Of a stretch of DNA of 64,000 bases, positions 30,591 through 39,048 are shown one piece after another (positions within the stretch are counted from its first letter, which is position 1; every line of letters begins with the position of its first letter). This stretch comes from Collimonas sp. OK607 (GTDB lineage Bacteria > Pseudomonadota > Gammaproteobacteria > Burkholderiales > Burkholderiaceae_D). Location: the NCBI RefSeq assembly GCF_900111995.1, contig NZ_FOKF01000009.1, positions 1-64,000 on the forward strand, read 5' to 3'. Under the pieces are notes generated by a model. It did not search any database. It was not told where the DNA came from and worked only from the letters and a program-made list of their open reading frames with translations. A program made the position numbers and the translations under genes.

Positions 30591-31341
30591 CGCCGATGCC
30601 AAGCTGACGGTGGGTTTGTGCCGCGCAGGCGCCACAACCGATACCGAATTTGACGCCCGCATCCAGATCAAGATTGGGATTCGGGGAATACATCACACCG
30701 GTCAGGAAATAACCGGGATTACTGCTGGCATGGTTGTCGCCGCTGCTGTCGCTGGCGCGTTCGGTATTGCTGACGATGCCGCTGTCGAACGCCAGGGTCC
30801 ATTTCGGATTGAGTGAATACAGCGCCGAGGCAGAGGCACGCCAGACCATGGTCCGGTTGGCTTGCTGGTCGCTCAGTAAACGATAGCGATTGTAATAGGC
30901 CGCAAGATTGCCGTTGAAAGCCCAGGAGTCGATCTGATAGCTTCCGATCAGCGTCAGGGAAGCGCTGGCGCTGCCATGCCCCAATCCCTGGTTGGGATCG
31001 CCGCTGGGGAACGTCACTTCGGGTTTCAGGCCCAGGCTGAAATCACCATCTTCCAGCAACCGCCATTTGAGGCCCAGCGCAATATCGTTGATCCCGGACG
31101 GACTGGAGAGCGTCACCGGCGGATTGACATAGATATCGAGATTTTTCAGTAAGCCGTAGCTGTACGTGAAATTCATTACATGGCTGTGAACGTCATTCTG
31201 TCGCAGCCAGTCGGTGTTCAGTTCGACTTGCTGGTTGCCGCTATCCTGGGTGCCGGTGTCATCGGTCGCCAACGGATGGTTGGCATGTGCGGCCTGGATC
31301 AGAAAGCAGGAAGATATGGCAGTGAACAAGAGCTGTCGCAT
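30574..31341 (-). CDS. Outer-membrane beta-barrel protein (phenol-degradation MetA-like family)
   Basis: A 255-residue exported protein: signal peptide MRQLLFTAISSCFLIQAAHA, then alternating-hydrophobicity strands and a C-terminal WRF, the outer-membrane-protein terminal Phe. The profile recalls the putative MetA/phenol-degradation transporter family; the ligand is unknown. AGGAAG precedes the ATG at 31341, preferred over an in-frame 31389 start inside the lysA 3' end. It is 19 bases downstream of lysA on the same strand. Confidence 0.7.
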   Translation of the reverse strand: MRQLLFTAISSCFLIQAAHANHPLATDDTGTQDSGNQQVELNTDWLRQNDVHSHVMNFTYSYGLLKNLDIYVNPPVTLSSPSGINDIALGLKWRLLEDGDFSLGLKPEVTFPSGDPNQGLGHGSASASLTLIGSYQIDSWAFNGNLAAYYNRYRLLSDQQANRTMVWRASASALYSLNPKWTLAFDSGIVSNTERASDSSGDNHASSNPGYFLTGVMYSPNPNLDLDAGVKFGIGCGACAAQTHRQLGIGVTWRF

Positions 31342-31360
31342 GGTCTTCCTGTTTCTTTGG

Positions 31361-32647
31361 TTACGGCGATATGAGTGATTCCAGGGCAAACAGATCAGCT
31401 GGATTCTCGCGTTGACGGATCAGGTGCACTTGCGCGCCGTCCACCATTACTTCAGCGGCGCGGCCGCGCGTGTTGTAGTTGGAAGCCATCGTCATGCCGT
31501 AAGCGCCGGCTGACATCAGCGCCAGTAAATCACCTGCCTCGATCGCCAGCGAACGGGAGCGCGCCAGCCAGTCGCCGGATTCGCATACCGGGCCGACCAC
31601 GTCATAAACCTGCGCAGCAGTATCCCGTTGGGCGACAGTCTGCACGCCATGCCAGGCTTGGTACATTGCTGGCCGCATCAAGTCATTCATGGCGGCATCG
31701 ACCACCGCAAAATTCTTCGCTTCCGAATGTTTCAGGTACTGGACCTCTGTGAGCAGAATGCCGGCATTGCCGACAATTGAACGGCCCGGTTCAAACATCA
31801 CCTTGATCGGCACGCCTTGGTATTTTTGTTGGCGCCAGGCGTCGATACGGGCAAACAAGCGGCCCAGGTAATCGCCGATGGCAACCGGCTTTTCGTCGTC
31901 GTAGGTAATGCCGATGCCGCCACCGATATCCAGGTGGTGCAAGTCGATGCCTTCGCTCGCCAGCTGGTCGATCAGTTCAATCAATTTGTCCAATGCTTCC
32001 AGCATGGGGGCGTCGTCCAGCAACTGCGACCCGATGTGGCAATCAATCCCGGCCACATCGATATGCGGTAGCGCGGCAGCGGTCCGGTAGCAGGACAGGG
32101 CATCTTCATACGCCACCCCGAATTTGTTTTCCTTGAGGCCAGTCGAGATGTAAGGATGGGTTTTGGCGTCGACGTTGGGATTGACGCGGAGCGAAATGGC
32201 AGCGCGCTTGCCCATGGCGCCGGCAACCTCATTCAGGCGATGCAGTTCGGGGATGGACTCAACGTTGAAGCAAAGAATGTCATGCGACAAGGCCAGGCGC
32301 ATTTCTTCACGTGATTTACCGACGCCGGAAAAAATTACCTTGGCGGGATCGCCACCGGCAGCGATTACACGCAATAATTCGCCTCCCGAGACGATATCGA
32401 AACCAGAACCGAGCTGGCTCAGCAATTGCAGCACGGCCAGGTTGGAATTGGATTTGACCGAATAACAAATCAGCGTGCCATCCGGTTCGCGGCTATGTTG
32501 TTTGCAAGCATCGGCGTAAGCTGAAAAATTGGCGACCAGTGCGGCTTTGGAGTAGACGTAAGTGGGGCTGCCAAATTGCTGCGAAATAGCGCTAAGCGCG
32601 ACGTTTTCAGCGTGCAGGACGCCATTCTTGTATGAAAAATACGACAT
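31361..32647 (-). CDS. lysA: Diaminopimelate decarboxylase
   Basis: LysA (428 aa) makes L-lysine from meso-diaminopimelate with PLP. K65 in CYSVKSNSN binds PLP; the Gly-rich LDIGGGIGI, the EPGRSIV and the CESGDWLAR motifs complete the active site; YGMTMASNYN lies near the C-terminus. lptM lies 8 bases upstream and cyaY is divergent, a known betaproteobacterial arrangement. Confidence 0.96.
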   Translation of the reverse strand: MSYFSYKNGVLHAENVALSAISQQFGSPTYVYSKAALVANFSAYADACKQHSREPDGTLICYSVKSNSNLAVLQLLSQLGSGFDIVSGGELLRVIAAGGDPAKVIFSGVGKSREEMRLALSHDILCFNVESIPELHRLNEVAGAMGKRAAISLRVNPNVDAKTHPYISTGLKENKFGVAYEDALSCYRTAAALPHIDVAGIDCHIGSQLLDDAPMLEALDKLIELIDQLASEGIDLHHLDIGGGIGITYDDEKPVAIGDYLGRLFARIDAWRQQKYQGVPIKVMFEPGRSIVGNAGILLTEVQYLKHSEAKNFAVVDAAMNDLMRPAMYQAWHGVQTVAQRDTAAQVYDVVGPVCESGDWLARSRSLAIEAGDLLALMSAGAYGMTMASNYNTRGRAAEVMVDGAQVHLIRQRENPADLFALESLISP

Positions 32648-32655
32648 AGGGCAGC

Positions 32656-32904
32656 TTATTTGGGTGCAGGTGTTGTTGGAGTGACTATGGTTTTCGGTTG
32701 CGCCGCTGACGCTGGATCGGCGGATTCGCCAGATGTCTCAGGAGCAACATTTGGCTGGGCAGGCGCCGGCGCCGTTCTGACGACAGGCGGCGGTAGCTTG
32801 GCCGGCATGAACAGCGGGCCTTTTTGGCCGCATGCCGCCAGACTGAGCGTAAGCGGAATCATGGCGATCATGGTGATGCGCGACAAATCAAAAATGGGTT
32901 TCAC
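32656..32904 (-). CDS. lptM: LptM (YifL)-like lipoprotein
   Basis: An 82-residue lipoprotein with lipobox LAAC at about residues 22-25, followed at once by GQKGPL, the LptM/YifL signature. The rest is Pro/Ala-rich. LptM promotes LptD maturation in E. coli, a role assumed here by family. It sits between lysA and divergent cyaY, as yifL neighbours cyaY in E. coli. Confidence 0.9.
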   Translation of the reverse strand: MKPIFDLSRITMIAMIPLTLSLAACGQKGPLFMPAKLPPPVVRTAPAPAQPNVAPETSGESADPASAAQPKTIVTPTTPAPK

Positions 32905-32945
32905 GGATTAGAATCACAGTTTAACGAAACGGATTGGAGTGTAGC

Positions 32946-33272
32946 ATGACAGAATCAGAATTCCTGGCCGCGGCAGAGGCTGCGTTGGGCAAGATCGAGA
33001 CGGCGCTGGAGCAGGCGGCGGATAATACCGATCTGGACGTAGAGTGCAGCCGCAGCGGTAATGTGCTGGAGATCGAGTTCGTCGATAATGGCAGCAAGAT
33101 TATCGTCAACAGCCAGGCGCCGATGCAGGAGTTGTGGATTGCTGCAAAATCAGGCGGCTTTCACTACAAGCAAAAAGGCGATATCTGGGTCAATACACGC
33201 GACGGTTCAGAGTTCTTTACCGCCTTGTCGGCGATGATCAGCTCCCAGGGCGGCGTAGCGATAGCGCTGTAA
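32946..33272 (+). CDS. cyaY: Frataxin homologue CyaY
   Basis: CyaY (108 aa) is an iron-binding regulator of iron-sulfur cluster assembly. It has the acidic first helix (MTESEFLAAAEAALGKIE) and the beta-sheet signature QELWIAAKSGGFHYK with the following W in GDIWVNTRDG. GGAG at 32936-32939 supports the ATG at 32946. It is divergent to lptM-lysA. Confidence 0.95.
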   Translation: MTESEFLAAAEAALGKIETALEQAADNTDLDVECSRSGNVLEIEFVDNGSKIIVNSQAPMQELWIAAKSGGFHYKQKGDIWVNTRDGSEFFTALSAMISSQGGVAIAL

Positions 33273-33454
33273 ATTTTTCTTGCCGACGCAGTGAATCCAG
33301 AGATTTCTCAAGGTGCGTTTGTCGTAAGATATGAACAATGCAATGTTGTTTTGATACGTTCGTTCGCCAGCTGTACCACGGGCTTGATTTCAACGTTCGC
33401 AAGAACTGCATCAAGAAAAGTTGTTCAACGCTTCTCAACTATCGATAGCGACCA

Positions 33455-34786
33455 ATGAACACGATGATAATAATGAGGGATTCGGTCAGGGATTCGGAAG
33501 AACCAGGTGTTTGGGGATCTGCCTGCGGCGGCGGCAAGTCAGGCGGCTATCGACGGTGGCGCCGGGTGAGCGCCATCTTTTTGACCAGCGTATTCCTGAC
33601 CACAATCGAACTGGCAGGTGCCGTCAATGCTTCCGGCGTGGCTGGTGCGGTTATCCAGAACAACCCGTTGAGTAATTCAGTCAACAACGGCGCGGCTGCG
33701 GCGCCTACGCACTGGGCCGCGGATACCACCAACGGCTGTAAAGTCTGGAACCCCGGAGAGATTGCGAGTGGCGTCACAGCCCGTTGGAGCGGGCGCTGCG
33801 AAAATAATTTTGCGCAAGGTCCGGGCACCGTACGCTGGCTTAACGACAATAAGCAGATGGCGGAACTGACCGGCACCATGGAGCAGGGAAAAATACGAGG
33901 CCATACTGTCGGTGTCGAAGAACCTGGCAATCGTTATGACGGGATGTTTATCGATTCCTTGCCGGAGGGTGAGGGCAAGGCCAATTTTTCGGACGGCTCG
34001 GTTTATAGCGGAATGTGGCATCGCGGTCGCCAACTGGGCTACGGGATCATGACGTTTCCGCCGGCGCATCCACAATATCAGGAGATGCTGAACAGCGGCA
34101 AGGGCAGAAGAATCGAGAATGGCACTTACGAAATGCGTGGCTGGTGGGAGGGGAAAACCTTCATCTTTCCATGCGACAGCGAAGAAGAGTGTGAAAAAAT
34201 TTTGGTGGCCCAGATCAAGCGCGAGCAAGAAGCAGCCGCTGCCAAAGCAGGTACTCCAGTGACGCCGGCACCAGCTGCGCCGGTTGCTCCTGCTGTTGAG
34301 CCCGCCGCTACGACACCGACACCAGCAACAATTCCAGCTGCGGGGCCCGTAGTCACGACGCCAGCAATTCCTGCTGCGGAGCCTGTAGCTACGACGCCAG
34401 CAACTCCTGCAGCGGAGCCTGCAGTTGCGGCACCAGTAACTCCTCCTACGGAGCCCGCAGCTACCACGCCAAAAACCGAATTACCTGTAATGGAATCTGT
34501 ATCGCCGGCGTTGCCGGAGCCCGCAAATCCTGTCGCAGATCAGGCGCCGGCAACGCCGACATCGGAATTGCCGGTGCCGAACCCGTCAGCACCTGGCGCC
34601 CCTGATGTCGAGCCTGCGCCAGTGCCGTCGGCAACCGCGCCGATACCGGAGTTACCCGTTGTTACGCCAGTCGTTGTGCCGTCGACTTCAGCGCCCGCTG
34701 CTCCCGCTGCGGAGCCTGTCGGCGAACCTGCGGCAGCGCCTGACGACAAGCCTGCTGTCGTGCCGGAGGCTGCGCCGGTCACCTAG
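33455..34786 (+). CDS. MORN-repeat protein with Pro/Ala-rich tail
   Basis: A 443-residue protein of unknown function. After a charged N-terminus and a hydrophobic stretch (about residues 38-58, signal anchor or signal peptide) there are roughly three MORN-like units (about 107-131, 161-182 and 184-203; e.g. YDGMFIDSLPEGEGKANF and YSGMWHRGRQLGYGIMTF). Then a coiled-looking segment, then a 175-residue Pro/Ala/Thr/Glu-rich tail with degenerate PAAEPVATTPAT units. The start is uncertain: no Shine-Dalgarno precedes 33455, and 33464 or 33473 are alternatives. MORN repeats often mediate membrane or protein contacts. It is the first gene of the five-gene block before mrcA. Confidence 0.75.
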   Translation: MNTMIIMRDSVRDSEEPGVWGSACGGGKSGGYRRWRRVSAIFLTSVFLTTIELAGAVNASGVAGAVIQNNPLSNSVNNGAAAAPTHWAADTTNGCKVWNPGEIASGVTARWSGRCENNFAQGPGTVRWLNDNKQMAELTGTMEQGKIRGHTVGVEEPGNRYDGMFIDSLPEGEGKANFSDGSVYSGMWHRGRQLGYGIMTFPPAHPQYQEMLNSGKGRRIENGTYEMRGWWEGKTFIFPCDSEEECEKILVAQIKREQEAAAAKAGTPVTPAPAAPVAPAVEPAATTPTPATIPAAGPVVTTPAIPAAEPVATTPATPAAEPAVAAPVTPPTEPAATTPKTELPVMESVSPALPEPANPVADQAPATPTSELPVPNPSAPGAPDVEPAPVPSATAPIPELPVVTPVVVPSTSAPAAPAAEPVGEPAAAPDDKPAVVPEAAPVT

Positions 34787-34831
34787 GATTCCGGACGTGA
34801 CGTACCACTCAATTTAAAACGGAACTAGCTG

Positions 34832-35509
34832 ATGAAGTTTGCACCACATATTTTTGAAACAATCGAACAAGGCAATTCAATTGGTTTAACTGCATCAGGC
34901 ACGTCAAGCGGATACCCGCGGCCATGGCTACGGGTATTGCTCTGTTTTGTCCTTTCATGCTGGATGATGTCCGTCGCACACGGGCAAATGAAGGCCGACC
35001 TGCCTGGCGCCAAGGCTGCCGCCGCGGCACCGAAAAACCTGTTGGCGGAAGCCGCGCGCAGCGTCGGCATCAAACAGTGCCAGCTAGCGATTACGCGTTT
35101 GTCAGCGCTTGCCATCAATGGCACCGGGGCGCACGATGTGCTGGTCGATTGGGACCGTGCGCATCCTGATCGCGGCCCTTTCTTTTCGCTGACCGGCATC
35201 GAATATGCCGGTGCGTCGGCGGCGGTATCGATCACTGCCGTGCCGCAGGGTGGCGGCGCTTGTTCGGTTGCCGCCGAGCGCATTTCCATCGCGCCGTATT
35301 CATGCAAGAGTATTGCCGACACCGAGTTGAAAGGATATAACGCGACACCGCTGCTGCCGACTTTCACGGTGTATGTGTCGCCTGCCGAGCCGGGCGGTTC
35401 GGTCTCGCTGGTGGACTCACCGCCGGGTTGCCTGATTATCCGGCGCTATGTGCAATACAACTGGACCGAGCAGACAAACATGGCGACGCCTGCGCCGGCA
35501 CATAAGTGA
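34832..35509 (+). CDS. Exported protein of unknown function
   Basis: A 225-residue protein I do not recognise. A hydrophobic segment at about 33-50 ending VAHGQ looks like a signal peptide preceded by a 30-residue leader; a later start could remove the leader but I see no clear ribosome binding site. The mature part has paired cysteines and Thr/Ser/Val-rich beta segments, suggesting a periplasmic or surface beta-sandwich. It lies 45 bases after the MORN gene and 52 before the first DUF2827 gene. Confidence 0.65.
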   Translation: MKFAPHIFETIEQGNSIGLTASGTSSGYPRPWLRVLLCFVLSCWMMSVAHGQMKADLPGAKAAAAAPKNLLAEAARSVGIKQCQLAITRLSALAINGTGAHDVLVDWDRAHPDRGPFFSLTGIEYAGASAAVSITAVPQGGGACSVAAERISIAPYSCKSIADTELKGYNATPLLPTFTVYVSPAEPGGSVSLVDSPPGCLIIRRYVQYNWTEQTNMATPAPAHK

Positions 35510-35561
35510 CGCGCAAATAATAGAGGCAATGCATCCCTTACTTTAGATTTGAATCCAAGAC

Positions 35562-36701
35562 ATGAGTTCTTCAATCGGCGGTTTGCGTATCGGCATCACT
35601 ATCGGTTTGCACCAGGAAAACGAATCGCTATGGACTAACGGCATCAAGCAAAATGCCGTGTACCTGGCCGAGGCTTTAAAACAATGCCCGAGCGTGGCGT
35701 CAGTACATCTGGTGAACACCACTGCGATTGCCATCACCGCGGCTTTGCCGTGGGACCAGGCACGCTGGCCGACGGTGACCTTCGGGCAGGCCAAGGATAA
35801 CCTGGATGTGCTGATTGAACTGGGCGGTCAGGTCGATGCCGGTCAGACCGCCTATTTGAAAACGCACGGATGCCGCTTGATATCGTACTGCTGCGGGGTT
35901 GAGTACGTGAACGTCATGCAATCGGTATTATTCGACCGGCCGATGTGGGGCTACAATCTGTTCGTCAATCAGCGTTACGACGCTATCTGGATGGTGCCCC
36001 AGGTAGCGAATACCAGTCAATCTTATTTCGAGACTTTGCGCCGCCGGCCGGCGCAGGTAGTGCCGTTTGTATGGGACCCGATTTTCGTCAATCAGCGCAG
36101 CCGCGATTTTGAGCATCAAGGTGAATATCGCCCGCGCTCCGGCCCCAGGCGGCTAACCGTGATGGAGCCGAATAACGATATCGTGAAATTCTGCATGTAT
36201 CCGGTATTCATTGCGGAAGAAGCTTACCGGCAGCAGCCGCAAGACATCGACATCTTGCAGGTCACGAATGCCGATCGCCTGGCGCGCGAGAGCAAGGAAT
36301 TTGTTGCGGTAATGAACCAGCTGGATATCGTCCGTCAGCACAAGGCGGTGTTTCTGGGACGCTTCGATACGCCTCAGTTCCTGAGCCAGATGACCGATGT
36401 GGTGATTTCTCATCAGATAGAGAATGCGCTGAATTATTTTTATTTCGACGTCTGCTGGCAAGGTTACCCGTTAGTGCATAACGCTCATATGTGCAGCGAT
36501 CTCGGTTACTACTACGAAGGAAATGATGTGCAGGACGGCTGTAGAAGACTGCTCGAAGTGCTGGTCACGCACGACGGCAGTTGGCAAGACTATCTGGCGC
36601 ACCAGCGGCAAGCGCTAAGCCGTTATCTGCCGGGCTGCGCACAAGTTACGGCGGAGTACGAGCGTTTATTGGCGACATTGCTGCAACAGGCAATAGTGTA
36701 A
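35562..36701 (+). CDS. DUF2827 family protein, paralogue 1 (divergent copy)
   Basis: A 379-residue cytoplasmic protein without signal or membrane segment. It shares with its two neighbours an N-terminal beta-strand (RIGITI), W24-x-NG, LDVLIELG, a VPFVWDPIF segment, EPN at 202-204, SHQIE at 283-287, and NYFYFDVCWQGYPLVHN at 291-307, then GYYYEGND. The last block resembles the donor-binding end of GT-B glycosyltransferases, an inference only. It is the most divergent of the three: V..K.C, IE for WE, and no PDF. I recall the DUF2827 family mainly from Burkholderiales, with no known function. Confidence 0.75.
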   Translation: MSSSIGGLRIGITIGLHQENESLWTNGIKQNAVYLAEALKQCPSVASVHLVNTTAIAITAALPWDQARWPTVTFGQAKDNLDVLIELGGQVDAGQTAYLKTHGCRLISYCCGVEYVNVMQSVLFDRPMWGYNLFVNQRYDAIWMVPQVANTSQSYFETLRRRPAQVVPFVWDPIFVNQRSRDFEHQGEYRPRSGPRRLTVMEPNNDIVKFCMYPVFIAEEAYRQQPQDIDILQVTNADRLARESKEFVAVMNQLDIVRQHKAVFLGRFDTPQFLSQMTDVVISHQIENALNYFYFDVCWQGYPLVHNAHMCSDLGYYYEGNDVQDGCRRLLEVLVTHDGSWQDYLAHQRQALSRYLPGCAQVTAEYERLLATLLQQAIV

Positions 36702-36728
36702 AAAATGATTTTCAATCTTTCGTGATCC

Positions 36729-37874
36729 ATGAAAAAAATCAATGTAGGTATCTCGATCTTCCCAGTCGACGGGGCGCAGCTTTGGTCCAACGGACTTAAC
36801 CAGAACCTGGCGTTTCTGGTGCTGTTGTTGCAGCAAAGCCCGCAAGTCGGCCGCGTGTTTTTACTGAATGGCGGTGCCATTGACCATATGCCTGAGGGGA
36901 TGGGGCTGAACGGTCTCGATGTGCCGCTGGTGAGGCCCGACGAGGTGACATACGAGCTGGATGTCGTGATCGAAATGGGTGCGCAGCTACCGCTGGAGTG
37001 GTTGCGTCACGTACGTGCGTTGGGCGTCAAGATCATCACTTTCTTTGTTGGCCATACCTATGCTGACAATGCCGAAGCGCCGATATTCGAGGGCGCAAGC
37101 GGCCAGATTTTCAACGGTACGCCATGGCACGAAATATGGACGCTGCCGCATCACATGAAAAGCAGCGGCCCGCTGTTGCGCACCGTGTCGCGGGTTCCCG
37201 TGTTCGCCGTGCCGCACATCTGGTCGCCGCTGTTTATCCAGGGCCAGATCGACCAGGTCCAGAAAGACGGTCATCACTTCGGTTATCAAGCCAGGACCGG
37301 TGCTGAACGGCCGGGTTGGCGCACGGCGATTTTTGAGCCGAATATCTCTGTCGTCAAAAGCTGCTTTGTTCCGATGCTGGTCTGTGAACAGGCTTACCGC
37401 CTGGATCAACGTTCGGTGAGCACGATGATGGTAATGAACACGATGCATATGAAGGAACATCCGACTTTCAATCGTTTCGCCATCAACCTCGATCTGACGC
37501 AGCAGCATAAGGCCACCTACGAGCCGCGCGTAGCATTTGTCGAGTGCATGGCGCAGCAGAAGATGGATGCGGTGGTCTCGCACCAGTGGGAGTGTGGCCT
37601 GAATTATCTGTACTACGATGCGCTCTATGGCGGTTATCCGCTGATACATAATTCGGCATATCTGAAGGAAGGCGGTGTCGGTATCTACTATCCGGATTTC
37701 GAAGCCAGCGCCGGCGGTCACGCTTTGCTCGATGCCTGGCGCCAGGAACCGGAGTTCTGGGATGATTATAAAAAGGCTGCCAAGGCTTACCTGGGCACGC
37801 TCGATCCGCTACTCCCCGAGAACGTGGAAGCATTTGTGAAAAGACTGCAGCACACCGTGGAGGGCCAGGTATGA
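36729..37874 (+). CDS. DUF2827 family protein, paralogue 2
   Basis: 381 residues, related along its whole length to its neighbours. Conserved points: VGISIF start, W19-x-NG-x2-QN, LDVVIEMGAQL (78-87), VPHIWSPLF (161-169), FEPN 202-205, HMKEH (240-244), SHQWE 284-288, NYLYYDALYGGYPLIHNS 292-309 and YYPDF 320-324. Its 3' end overlaps paralogue 3 by 4 bases (ATGA), so the pair is translationally coupled. No transmembrane segment; enzymatic role unproven, with a GT-B-like glycosyltransferase as the best guess. Confidence 0.78.
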   Translation: MKKINVGISIFPVDGAQLWSNGLNQNLAFLVLLLQQSPQVGRVFLLNGGAIDHMPEGMGLNGLDVPLVRPDEVTYELDVVIEMGAQLPLEWLRHVRALGVKIITFFVGHTYADNAEAPIFEGASGQIFNGTPWHEIWTLPHHMKSSGPLLRTVSRVPVFAVPHIWSPLFIQGQIDQVQKDGHHFGYQARTGAERPGWRTAIFEPNISVVKSCFVPMLVCEQAYRLDQRSVSTMMVMNTMHMKEHPTFNRFAINLDLTQQHKATYEPRVAFVECMAQQKMDAVVSHQWECGLNYLYYDALYGGYPLIHNSAYLKEGGVGIYYPDFEASAGGHALLDAWRQEPEFWDDYKKAAKAYLGTLDPLLPENVEAFVKRLQHTVEGQV

Positions 37875-39007
37875 GCCATTTGCTGCCACAACGTAAATTG
37901 CGCGTAGGCGTCACCCTGTTTGTGCGGGGCGGGGCGCAATCGATCTGGGAAAACGGCATCTTCCAGAATTGCGCATTCCTGGTGCAGTTATTCAACCAGT
38001 CGCCGGCGGTAGAACGCGCGGTGCTGGTGCTGGACGGCTCGCCCGACCAGGTCAACGACGCCATGATGATGGGCGATCTGGGCATCGACATGATCGGCCT
38101 GGAGCAGGCCATGGAGACGCTGGATGTCGTGATCGAAATGAGTGCTCAGCTGAACGACGACTGGGTAAGAAAGTTTCGCGAGCGCGGCGGACGTTACGCC
38201 TGGATGCGAGTCGGTAACGACTACGTGATTGACATCGAGCGCGCAATATTCAACAAACCGCATGGCGGTCTGTGCAGCAATAAGCCGTACGACGCGGTGT
38301 GGACCTTGCCAGAGTATCTGCGCAGCTGCAAGGACTACTTTAGCCTTACTGCGCGGGCGCCGGTGCATATCGTGCCGCATTTGTGGACGCCGCTGTTTTT
38401 CGCCAAAGGCATAGCCACTTTGCCAGACCACCTCAGCTACGGCTATCAGCCCGGCAAACCGCGCTGGCGGGTGTGCAGTTTCGAACCGAATGTCTGCATG
38501 GTGAAAACTTCGCTGCTGCCGATGCTGGCCTGTGAAGAAGCGTATCGCGCGCAGCCGGCGTTCCTGGAAAACCTGCGTGTCTGCAATACCTTGCATTTGA
38601 AAGAGCACCTGAAATTCTCACAGTTTGCGCGTACGCTCGATGTCGTGAATCACGGCCTGGCATCATTTGAAGGACGCTTTGCGGTGTATGAATTCATGGC
38701 CAGCTATGGCGACTGCATCATTTCGCACCACTGGGAAAACGGCCAGAATTACCTGTACTACGAAGCCTTGTACGGTGCTTATCCGTTGATCCACAATTCG
38801 GAATTCATCAAGGACTACGGCTACTATTATCCGGACTTCGATTCGTTCGCCGGCGGCCAGGCCGTGCTGCGCGCATTTGCGACGCACGACGCACAGATCG
38901 ATGATTATCGGCGCAACGCGCAGACATTGCTGCGCACGCTGGATGTGAGCTTGCCGGAGAATATTGAAATCTATACCCGGCGCTTGCTGGATTTGTATTC
39001 GAATTAA
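37871..39007 (+). CDS. DUF2827 family protein, paralogue 3
   Basis: 378 residues, closest to paralogue 2: W26-x-NG, LDVVIEMSAQL, VPHLWTPLF, FEPN 204-207, HLKEH, SHHWE 285-289, NYLYYEALYGAYPLIHNS 293-310 and YYYPDFDSFAGG. Start ATG at 37871 overlaps the stop of paralogue 2. It ends 42 bases before the end of the convergent mrcA gene. No terminator was recognised in that short spacer. Function unknown. Confidence 0.78.
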   Translation: MSHLLPQRKLRVGVTLFVRGGAQSIWENGIFQNCAFLVQLFNQSPAVERAVLVLDGSPDQVNDAMMMGDLGIDMIGLEQAMETLDVVIEMSAQLNDDWVRKFRERGGRYAWMRVGNDYVIDIERAIFNKPHGGLCSNKPYDAVWTLPEYLRSCKDYFSLTARAPVHIVPHLWTPLFFAKGIATLPDHLSYGYQPGKPRWRVCSFEPNVCMVKTSLLPMLACEEAYRAQPAFLENLRVCNTLHLKEHLKFSQFARTLDVVNHGLASFEGRFAVYEFMASYGDCIISHHWENGQNYLYYEALYGAYPLIHNSEFIKDYGYYYPDFDSFAGGQAVLRAFATHDAQIDDYRRNAQTLLRTLDVSLPENIEIYTRRLLDLYSN

Positions 39008-39048
39008 AACGCAGGGTGGGCACAAATCACAAATGTGCCCACTCCACA

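Noticed and set aside
34240-34783. Repetitive DNA considered as a CRISPR or minisatellite
   Set aside because: The repetition follows codons of a continuous Pro/Ala/Glu-rich protein tail; units are degenerate and there are no spacers.
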